A program made the position numbers and the translations under genes. The notes under the pieces are model-generated. The model worked only from the letters and a program-made list of their open reading frames with translations. It did no database searches and was not told the DNA's origin. From NCBI GenBank assembly GCA_034211115.1, contig JAXHTH010000256.1, positions 1 through 6,658 on the forward strand: 6,658 nt of DNA. The letters run 5' to 3'. Below are positions 1 through 4,991 of the stretch, in pieces; position 1 is the stretch's first letter; each line of letters starts with the position of its first letter. The DNA comes from JAXHTH01 sp034211115. Lineage in GTDB: Bacteria; Planctomycetota; Phycisphaerae; Phycisphaerales; SM1A02.

Positions 1-1097
1 TGCTTCTGCTGCTGGTTGAGATTCCCGGCGTTCTGGATCGCCTGTTGCAGCGCCTGAGGGTTGTTGGCAAGCTGCGGATCCAGCCCCGCCTGCTGGAGCG
101 CCTGTTGAAGCTGCTGCTGCTGCCCGGCGAGCTGCTGAAGCTGATCGGCCATCTGCTGCATCTGCTGGGCGAGCTGCTGCTTCTGCTCCTCGCTCATGTT
201 TCCGCTCTCGGCCTGTTGGGCCATCTTCTCCAGGGCTTTCTTCGCGGCATCGAAGTCGCCGCGCTCCAGCGCCTCGGCGAGCTCTTTGGCGAGGCCGGAC
301 TCGGGCGCCTCGAGCTTGGCCAGCATCTCCCTGACGGCCTTGGCGGTCTTGCCCTTCTCACCGCTGATGATCTCATCGAGGCGTTTGTTGAGCTCGGTGA
401 CCTTCTTGAGTGCTTCGCGCTTGACCTCTTCGGGCTTCTCGAGCGGCCGGGCGGTCTGACCATCCTTGTCGAGGTCGCCGAGCAGATCGGCCAGTTCGGC
501 GCTGAGCTCGGGCTTCTCCTGGATGGTTCGGACGACGGTTTCGATCGCCTCGTCCGCCTCTTTCTGCGCTTCCCTGCCGGCCTGTTCGTCGATCGGCTCC
601 TCCCGCGCGAAGAGGTCGGCCTGGGGGAGGAAGGAGAGCAGGATCGCCGCCGCCACGACCACCGGGCTGATCCACCATTGCCGCGGTGCGACAACCTTGA
701 ACCGCCTCCGCAGCGTTTCACGCACGCGCGGATCACGGGCGGTGGACACGGCATCCTCCACCGCAGCCCGGGCGAAGGCATCATCGCGCTGGTGGCAGTG
801 CAGGGCCGTCGAGAGCTTCTCGCGCAGGTCCAGCCGATCATCGACGGCGAGGGCCACCTGAAGCTCCGACAGCCGGCGTCGCGACCAGAGCAGGACGGCC
901 GCGAGCAGGCTCGCCCCGCACAGGGCGGGCACGATCCAGGGCCAGGCGACGAACGACTCGCCCGGGGCGCGATCGGCCAAGACCAGCCCCAGCAGGAGCG
1001 CGGCGAGCACGATCGCCACGACGTGAAGCACCCCGATGAAAGTGGTCATCTCCAGGCGGCGGCGAGCGTTGCTGAGAAGCGCTTTGATCTCGTTCAT
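1..1097 (-). CDS. DUF4175-like membrane protein with Gln-rich coiled-coil tail (C-terminus cut off by window edge)
   Basis: The frame is open for 365 codons from an ATG at 1097 to the left edge, so the C-terminus is missing. The start is fixed by a perfect GGAGGTGA site (1103-1110) five bases upstream. I see two N-terminal membrane segments (about residues 18-41 and 53-71), then a cytosolic stretch with an 'LAVDDRLDLREKLSTAL' motif (about 83-99). A third membrane segment follows (about 142-157), then a long charged helical region. From about residue 300 it is extremely Gln-rich (QQLAQQMQQMADQLQQLAGQ and similar). The membrane layout, the LREKLSTAL-type motif and the Gln-rich helical tail resemble the large DUF4175-like proteins found beside MoxR ATPase, DUF58 and von Willebrand (Bat-type) genes in Planctomycetota. 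That family match is from memory, not a search. The tail probably lies outside the membrane as a coiled coil. No enzymatic motif is visible. Function is unknown; an envelope or stress-related role is inference only. Confidence 0.8.
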   Translation of the reverse strand, partial: MNEIKALLSNARRRLEMTTFIGVLHVVAIVLAALLLGLVLADRAPGESFVAWPWIVPALCGASLLAAVLLWSRRRLSELQVALAVDDRLDLREKLSTALHCHQRDDAFARAAVEDAVSTARDPRVRETLRRRFKVVAPRQWWISPVVVAAAILLSFLPQADLFAREEPIDEQAGREAQKEADEAIETVVRTIQEKPELSAELADLLGDLDKDGQTARPLEKPEEVKREALKKVTELNKRLDEIISGEKGKTAKAVREMLAKLEAPESGLAKELAEALERGDFDAAKKALEKMAQQAESGNMSEEQKQQLAQQMQQMADQLQQLAGQQQQLQQALQQAGLDPQLANNPQALQQAIQNAGNLNQQQK

Positions 1098-1277
1098 GGT
1101 TGTCACCTCCGGCCCGGGTCCGCCGGGCGAAGCGCCGCCCCTGCGGGGCCCGATCGACTCGCTCTCTCATCGCCGCGTCTCGAATCGCCCGCGTCTCGGC
1201 TCGAGGTCAAGAGGTCCGCCTGTCGGGGGCGTGGAGGGCGTTGCAATGTCCGGCGGATGAGCAGTTGATATCATTCT

Positions 1278-1296
1278 ATCGGCCGTCGAGGCCGAT
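1278..1296. repeat. Inverted repeat, 7-bp arms (possible operator or 5'-UTR hairpin)
   Basis: ATCGGCC (1278-1284) is followed by a 5-base loop GTCGA and the exact reverse complement GGCCGAT (1290-1296). It lies 65 bases upstream of the start codon of the secreted coiled-coil protein. Neither flank carries a T-tract, and no gene ends here, so an intrinsic terminator is unlikely. It could be an operator half-site pair or a leader hairpin. Confidence 0.45.
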
Positions 1297-1299
1297 CGA

Positions 1300-1319
1300 G
1301 CGTTTGAGAGCATAAACGC
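1300..1319. repeat. Inverted repeat, 6-bp arms (possible operator or 5'-UTR hairpin)
   Basis: GCGTTT (1300-1305) and AAACGC (1314-1319) are exact reverse complements separated by 8 bases; a G-T pair could extend the stem by one. It begins three bases after the neighbouring 7-bp inverted repeat and ends 41 bases before the ATG of the downstream plus-strand gene. The spacing would suit repressor or activator binding, or a structured leader. No known motif is recognised. Confidence 0.4.
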
Positions 1320-1345
1320 CCATGCCGGGCGAAACTTACGGCTCT

Positions 1346-1352
1346 GGAAGGA
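1346..1352 (+). promoter_or_regulatory. Ribosome binding site deciding the start at 1361
   Basis: GGAAGGA sits eight bases before the ATG at 1361. The upstream in-frame ATG at 1322 has no comparable site, and using it would place 13 extra polar residues before the signal peptide. The 1361 start is therefore preferred. Confidence 0.7.
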
Positions 1353-1360
1353 CAATCGCC

Positions 1361-2197
1361 ATGACCAGGACGGGATTCCCCTTCATCGCCCTCATTGCCG
1401 CCGCCTGCCTGCTGCCGGCCCTCATCGCCTCGCCGGCGCTCGCCCAGAGCCAGAACGAGCTTCGACGCGAGAATCAGAGGCTGCGCACGGAGGTGGCGGA
1501 CCTCGAGGCGGAGCTGGAGGCGGCGCGGGCGGAGATCGCCGCCCTCCGGGCCGAAATCGTCGCCCTTCGGGCCCTCCTGGAGGATGACGGGCAGGCGGCG
1601 CCTCCCTCCACCGCCCCGACCCCTGAGCCGGAGGTCACCGTCGACGAATCGAAGCCGCAGGCCAGCCCCCGCGCGCTGCTCGCGGCGATCATCGAGGACT
1701 ACCAGGAAGAAACGGCCGATTGGGAGACGGGGACCGGCCCCGACGACTCCGATCGCACCGCGTATCTCAGGCGGCTGGGCCGGTGGGCCGCCGGCGTGAA
1801 CCGCGAGTACCGGCTGCCCGTCGAGTGGCACGTGCGGATTCTGGAGCCGGCCGTCCGCGTCGGCCGCGACTACCGCCTGCGCCTCCGCGCGGTCGATCCC
1901 GAGACGGACGCGCAACTGGGCGATCCGTTCGATGCGGTTCTTTCCCGGTCGGTGGCGTCGCGTCTGCGCGAGCGCGAGGAGCGCTACGGGCTGGAGGATC
2001 AACTCCTCCTGAAGGGCGTGGTTCAGCCGAACGTGATGATCAACCAGGAGCGCACCGAACGAGGCGCGTTCGACAATCCGCGCTTTGTCGGTCCGTTCGT
2101 CGAGTTCGAGTTCACCGTCCAGGCGCAGACGATCGTGCCGGTGCCGAAGGCGCCCGCCGGCGGAGGGTCCGAAGAGACGTCTCCGGACGCCGGTTGA
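1361..2197 (+). CDS. Secreted coiled-coil protein of unknown function
   Basis: This encodes a 278-residue protein when started at the ATG with the good ribosome binding site; the frame extends upstream to an ATG at 1322. It has a clear Sec signal peptide: a short basic start, a hydrophobic core at about residues 7-22, and a likely cleavage after ALA at 28, before QS. Next comes a strongly heptad-like coiled coil at about 31-76 (ENQRLRTEVADLEAELEAAR and on, with Leu/Ile/Val at regular spacing). A Pro/Ala/Thr/Glu-rich linker spans about 77-101, followed by a compact domain at about 102-260. That domain holds helical segments (ALLAAIIEDYQEE, LRRLGRWAAGVNREY) and alternating beta-like strands (VEWHVRIL, DYRLRLRAVDP, FVEFEFTVQA). 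There are no cysteines in the mature part, so no lipobox and no disulfides. I do not recognise the C-terminal domain and assign no function. It is expected to act in the periplasm or outside, perhaps as an oligomer held by the coiled coil. It converges on the zinc-ribbon gene three bases downstream. Confidence 0.85.
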   Translation: MTRTGFPFIALIAAACLLPALIASPALAQSQNELRRENQRLRTEVADLEAELEAARAEIAALRAEIVALRALLEDDGQAAPPSTAPTPEPEVTVDESKPQASPRALLAAIIEDYQEETADWETGTGPDDSDRTAYLRRLGRWAAGVNREYRLPVEWHVRILEPAVRVGRDYRLRLRAVDPETDAQLGDPFDAVLSRSVASRLREREERYGLEDQLLLKGVVQPNVMINQERTERGAFDNPRFVGPFVEFEFTVQAQTIVPVPKAPAGGGSEETSPDAG

Positions 2198-2200
2198 CGA

Positions 2201-2713
2201 TCAGGCCGCGTCGAGGAAGCGGTTGATGATGGCGTTGATGAACGCGAACCGCGAGCCGGCGAAGGCGTTGCTGGTGGTGGCGGCGGCGTTGCGCCGCGCG
2301 TGTTCGAGCCGGCCGGCGACGGCCTTGATCTGTTCCGGCGCCTCGTCGGCCCAGCGCTCCATGAGAATCTGCACGTTCTCCAGCTCGTGCTGGTCGAGCC
2401 AGATTCCGCCGCACCGGGAACAGCGGTCGATGTACACGCCGCTGTCGCCGCCGTAGTTGTTGACGCTCATCGTCGACCCGCAGCGCGGGCAGTCGAGGAC
2501 CCGCCGCGCCTCGCTCTCGGGAACGCCGAACTGAGGCTTGATGTCCGCCCAGGCGGGATCGGACGCCTCGGGGAAGCGTTCCTCGCGGGTGCGGACGATG
2601 TGGGCCAGCGCGTCGGCTCCGATAAACTCCCCGCCGCACTTGTCGCAGATGTGGATGAGCACACCTTCGTAATTCGCTTCACGCAGGGGTCGTCGGCACT
2701 GCGGGCAATCCAT
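2201..2713 (-). CDS. Double zf-TFIIB zinc-ribbon protein
   Basis: This encodes a 170-residue, probably cytoplasmic protein with two zinc ribbons of the zf-TFIIB type. The first uses C3-P-Q-C6 and C23-D-K-C26; the second uses C75-P-R-C78 and C98-S-R-C101. The second carries the family signature CGGIWLDQHELE (101-112), while the first has a diverged CGGEFIGADAL. The ribbons are joined by a charged segment (about 40-70). The C-terminal third (113-170) is helical and ends in a hydrophobic stretch (FAFINAIINRFLDAA). The ATG at 2713 is chosen because GGAGG lies seven bases upstream; an in-frame ATG at 2758 would add 15 residues without a comparable site. Members of this family are widespread but mostly uncharacterised. 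Zinc binding is well supported by the eight cysteines, but nucleic-acid binding is only inferred from the name-giving fold. It lies downstream of ribF-nrnA on the same strand after a 138-bp gap, so it may have its own promoter. Confidence 0.88.
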   Translation of the reverse strand: MDCPQCRRPLREANYEGVLIHICDKCGGEFIGADALAHIVRTREERFPEASDPAWADIKPQFGVPESEARRVLDCPRCGSTMSVNNYGGDSGVYIDRCSRCGGIWLDQHELENVQILMERWADEAPEQIKAVAGRLEHARRNAAATTSNAFAGSRFAFINAIINRFLDAA

Positions 2714-2720
2714 GATCGAT

Positions 2721-2725
2721 CCTCC
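2721..2725 (-). promoter_or_regulatory. Ribosome binding site deciding the zinc-ribbon protein start
   Basis: GGAGG on the minus strand lies seven bases before the ATG at 2713. This places the first CPxC pair at residue 3 and argues against the longer in-frame start at 2758. Confidence 0.65.
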
Positions 2726-2824
2726 GTAAGACGAGACGAGCGCCGTCTGCATCGGCAAGATCCGGCGGCGTCTGAGGCGACATCGGCAGGCTGAGGCGTC
2801 AAGCGGCGCCGGTTATGCGGCCCC

Positions 2825-2844
2825 GGCCCGGCCGGCCGCGGGCC
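2825..2844 (-). terminator. GC-rich hairpin just after nrnA (weak terminator candidate)
   Basis: GGCCCG (2825-2830) and CGGGCC (2839-2844) are exact reverse complements with an 8-base loop. They lie 8-27 bases past the nrnA stop codon on the minus strand. No U-tract follows on that strand, so intrinsic termination is doubtful. The surrounding run is almost all G and C, and chance pairing is easy there. The rest of the 138-bp gap to the zinc-ribbon gene shows no other clear signal. Confidence 0.22.
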
Positions 2845-2851
2845 CCGTCGA

Positions 2852-3850
2852 TCAGCCCTCGACCGCGGCGAGGACGGCGCGTCGAGCCTCGGCCAGGGAG
2901 AGGCTCATCCGGGCCCCCGCGGCGAAGACGTGCCCCCCGCCCCCGAACTGCCGGGCCAGGCGGTTCACGTCCGTCCAGTCCGAACCGTCCGCGGTCGGCT
3001 TGCTGCGGAAGCTCAGCTTCGTGACGCCCGCCTTGCTTTCCGACAGCAGGATGGAGACGCGGACCTTCCCCACCACCATCGGCCGGTTGACGAGGTTGGT
3101 GAGATCCTCGACGGCGCAGCCGGTCTGTTGGAAATCGTCGAGGGAGAGCGACTGGATCGCGACCGCGCCGTCCCGCGCGTACTGGACGGACGCCAGCGCC
3201 CGCGCCTCCAGCGCCAGCCGCCCGGGCGGGTAGTTTTCCTCGAGGACCTGGTAGAGGCGCGACTTGTCGACGCCGCACTCGAGCAGGCGGGCCGCGACGG
3301 CGAACGTCTGCGCCGAGACGTTGTCAAAACGGAACCAGCCGGTGTCGGTGGCGATGCCGACGTACAGCGCCTCGGCGACGTCTTCCGTCAGTGCGCAGCC
3401 GAGTTCATCCAGGAGGGAGACGATCATCTGCGCCGTCGCCGCGGCGCCGGGATCGACCATGCGCAGGGCGGCCACGTCGTCGCCATGCGAATGATGATCG
3501 ATCACGATCGTCCGCTCGCGCCGCTCGCGCAGCCAGGTCTCCAGCGGCTGAAGCTGCGACCACGCGCCGGTGTCCACCACGATCACGAGGTCATGGTCAT
3601 CGCCGGGCAGGCGGTCATCCGCGCGGTGGACGGGCGTGTCGGCGATGACCTCTGCCAGCGCGTGCTCCAGCGGCCCCATCACGTACACGTCCGCCGTCCT
3701 GCCGGGTTCTGACAGGGCGCGGGCGAGGGCCAACTGGCTTCCCAGCGCGTCGCCGTCCGGCTTGGCGTGCGTGACCAGGGCGATCCGCCGACCGCCGCGA
3801 ATGCGATCGGCGATCTCGGCCCATGTCGTGTTGGTCGCGTAGGACTCCAT
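2852..3850 (-). CDS. nrnA: DHH/DHHA1 phosphoesterase, NrnA-like (nanoRNase / pAp phosphatase)
   Basis: This 332-residue protein matches the usual 310-340 length of NrnA-type enzymes. It carries all expected DHH motifs in order: VTHAKPDGDALGS at about 26-38 (H28, D32 and D34 for metal binding), VVDTG at 91-95 (D93), VIDHH at 116-120 (the DHH motif), and GIATDTGWF at about 165-173 (D169). The DHHA1 domain ends with the substrate-binding glycine loop QFGGGGHVFAAGAR at 301-314. The family degrades 2-5 nucleotide RNAs to mononucleotides and, in many members, dephosphorylates 3'-phosphoadenosine 5'-phosphate, using Mn2+ in the cytoplasm. Which activity dominates here cannot be read from sequence. 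The start lies three bases after the ribF stop. The GGGTGA that contains that stop sits just before the nrnA ATG, so translation is probably coupled to ribF. No frameshift or missing motif is seen. Confidence in the family is very high; the exact substrate is less certain. Confidence 0.95.
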   Translation of the reverse strand: MESYATNTTWAEIADRIRGGRRIALVTHAKPDGDALGSQLALARALSEPGRTADVYVMGPLEHALAEVIADTPVHRADDRLPGDDHDLVIVVDTGAWSQLQPLETWLRERRERTIVIDHHSHGDDVAALRMVDPGAAATAQMIVSLLDELGCALTEDVAEALYVGIATDTGWFRFDNVSAQTFAVAARLLECGVDKSRLYQVLEENYPPGRLALEARALASVQYARDGAVAIQSLSLDDFQQTGCAVEDLTNLVNRPMVVGKVRVSILLSESKAGVTKLSFRSKPTADGSDWTDVNRLARQFGGGGHVFAAGARMSLSLAEARRAVLAAVEG

Positions 3851-3853
3851 CCG

Positions 3854-4762
3854 TCACCCGTTGATGGGACACAGCGCGCCGGCCCGCGCGATGTCGCGGC
3901 TCATCTGCGCTCTGAGAAGATCGACGTCATCGTAGCGGATCTGATCGCGCAGCCAGTCGGTGATCTGGAGGCGCAGCGTCCAGCCGTACTCGTCGAGGGG
4001 GCCGTCGTAGCCGATGAGGTGGGCTTCGCAGAGTCGCGGATGCTCGCCGAAGGTGGGCTTGGTGCCGCAGGAGACGGCGGCGGGGAAGCGCCGCCCGTCC
4101 GGCAGGCAGCCGACGCCGGTATAGATCCCGTCGCCGGGCAGAAGGTGGTCGATGTGATCGAGGTTCGCGGTGGGGACGCCGATCGATCGTCCCCGCCGAT
4201 CGCCCTCGACCACGGGCCCGATGAGCTCGTACGGTCGTCCCAGCAGGAGAATGACATCGCGCATCCGGCCCCACTCCACGAGGCGCCGGACCATCGTGCT
4301 GCTCACCCGCACGAGCTTCTGATCGGTCAGGGCGATCTCGACGGGATCGATGACCACGGTGCGATAGCCGTGTTTGCCTTCCAGCTCGCGCAGGGTTTGC
4401 ACGGAACCGGCCCGGCCGCGGCCGAAATGAAAGTCCGGCCCCTCCACGATCACGCCGGGGCGGTAGGGATCGATGACCGCGGTCAGGAACTGCTCGGGTT
4501 CTTGGCTGAGAAACTGCGGGGTGGGATTGAGGGGCACGACCTCGTCGGCGCCGACCTCCTTCAGCAGGCGCGTGCGCTCGGCGAACGTGGTGAGCCGGCC
4601 CGGGTCGCCGCCGCGGAGGACGGTGATCGGATGCGGATCGAAGGAGAGCACGACGACGCGGCCGTCATCGCTGACGATCGAGCGGGCGGTGCGCACGAGC
4701 TGGACGTGCCCGACATGCACGCCGTCGAAGTTGCCGATCGTGATGGCCACGGGCGGAGGCAT
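3854..4762 (-). CDS. ribF: Bifunctional riboflavin kinase / FAD synthetase RibF
   Basis: This is a full-length RibF of 302 residues (typical is 300-330). It phosphorylates riboflavin to FMN and adenylylates FMN to FAD in the cytoplasm. The N-terminal FAD synthetase domain shows ITIGNFDGVHVGH (7-19), the HIGH-like nucleotidyltransferase motif. It also has FDPHP (41-45), EGPDFHFGRGRAG (107-119) and the VSSTMVRR motif (153-160). The C-terminal riboflavin kinase domain shows GRPYELIGPVVEGDRRGRSI and then GVPTANL (to 191; PTAN contacts the nucleotide and Mg2+), GDGIYTGV (210-217), KPTFG (235-239) and the likely catalytic glutamate in CEAHLIGYDG (E246). GVPTAN replaces the commoner GFPTAN, and the usual DLYG is a slightly longer LDEYG; both look tolerable. 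The ATG at 4762 leaves only nine residues before the GNFDGVH motif and has only a weak ribosome binding site. No better in-frame start is evident. It is first in a tight unit with nrnA. Confidence 0.96.
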   Translation of the reverse strand: MPPPVAITIGNFDGVHVGHVQLVRTARSIVSDDGRVVVLSFDPHPITVLRGGDPGRLTTFAERTRLLKEVGADEVVPLNPTPQFLSQEPEQFLTAVIDPYRPGVIVEGPDFHFGRGRAGSVQTLRELEGKHGYRTVVIDPVEIALTDQKLVRVSSTMVRRLVEWGRMRDVILLLGRPYELIGPVVEGDRRGRSIGVPTANLDHIDHLLPGDGIYTGVGCLPDGRRFPAAVSCGTKPTFGEHPRLCEAHLIGYDGPLDEYGWTLRLQITDWLRDQIRYDDVDLLRAQMSRDIARAGALCPING

Positions 4763-4991
4763 GGATCTTCACGATAGGCGGAGGCGGGCGTCCCGCCAAG
4801 CGGCGGGCAAACCGGACGCCCTGCCGGCCGGCGGCGCGGTCGTTCCCCCTCTTCATTCGACTCCTTTTCGAGACGCGGGGTAAGAACCGTTCCGCCGTCG
4901 CGTTGATGAGGGTGAGCGGCGGCGGGGAGCGTGGTAGGCTGTGCCGTCCCCGGTGGCAGCGCTCGCCGCCCCGGAGCGAAGGAGCCTCGCC
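4763..4991. promoter_or_regulatory. Divergent intergenic region between ribF and the MuiA-like gene
   Basis: This 229-bp gap should drive ribF-nrnA leftward and the DUF4139 gene rightward. On the plus strand, TGGTAGGCT (4932-4940) fits an extended -10 pattern (TGnTAnnnT) and would leave a leader of about 45 bases, but it has no good -35 box. On the minus strand, an AAAAGGAG Shine-Dalgarno-like site (4861-4868) precedes an ATG at 4856 that is out of frame with ribF. I do not recognise an FMN riboswitch; its conserved helices are not evident. Confidence 0.35.

Larger units (their letters stand above)
1098..1360. promoter_or_regulatory. Divergent intergenic region between the membrane protein and the secreted coiled-coil protein
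   Basis: This 263-bp gap separates two genes that read away from each other, so it should hold promoters for both. It contains the Shine-Dalgarno sites of both genes, an 8-bp perfect palindrome TGATATCA (1266-1273) inside the most AT-rich patch, and two inverted repeats just to its right. A TAGAAT hexamer on the minus strand (1273-1278) is a possible -10 box for the membrane protein gene, but I see no good -35 partner. No plus-strand promoter stands out. Promoters of this lineage may not resemble the E. coli consensus. Confidence 0.4.

Noticed and set aside
60..190. Repeated CTGCTG / CAGCAG trinucleotides that look like a microsatellite or a repeat array
   Set aside because: They are in frame as Gln codons of the membrane protein tail and are irregular, so they are explained by coding of a Gln-rich coiled coil. 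No spaced direct repeats typical of CRISPR are present.
45..1268. A 407-codon plus-strand frame rich in Leu, Gly and Arg
   Set aside because: It is the antisense of the membrane protein gene: the Leu-rich start is the complement of CAG/CTG-type Gln codons. It has no convincing ribosome binding site and spans the divergent intergenic region. The minus-strand frame has membrane segments, a perfect Shine-Dalgarno and a recognisable layout.
1271..2002. A 243-codon minus-strand frame opposite the secreted coiled-coil gene
   Set aside because: The plus strand has a signal peptide, a regular heptad coiled coil and a well-placed Shine-Dalgarno. The minus-strand product is Arg/Gly-rich and extends into the intergenic repeats.
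2930..3712. A 260-codon plus-strand frame opposite nrnA
   Set aside because: The minus-strand DHH and DHHA1 motifs are complete. The plus-strand product shows no domain and no ribosome binding site.
3767..4777. A 336-codon plus-strand frame opposite ribF
   Set aside because: RibF on the minus strand has every expected catalytic motif. The plus-strand product is a low-complexity His/Asp/Gly/Ala-rich shadow.
4763..4991. FMN riboswitch upstream of ribF
   Set aside because: The conserved FMN-element sequences and multi-helix junction are not evident, and the gap is mostly ordinary GC-rich DNA. A covariance-model search would settle it.
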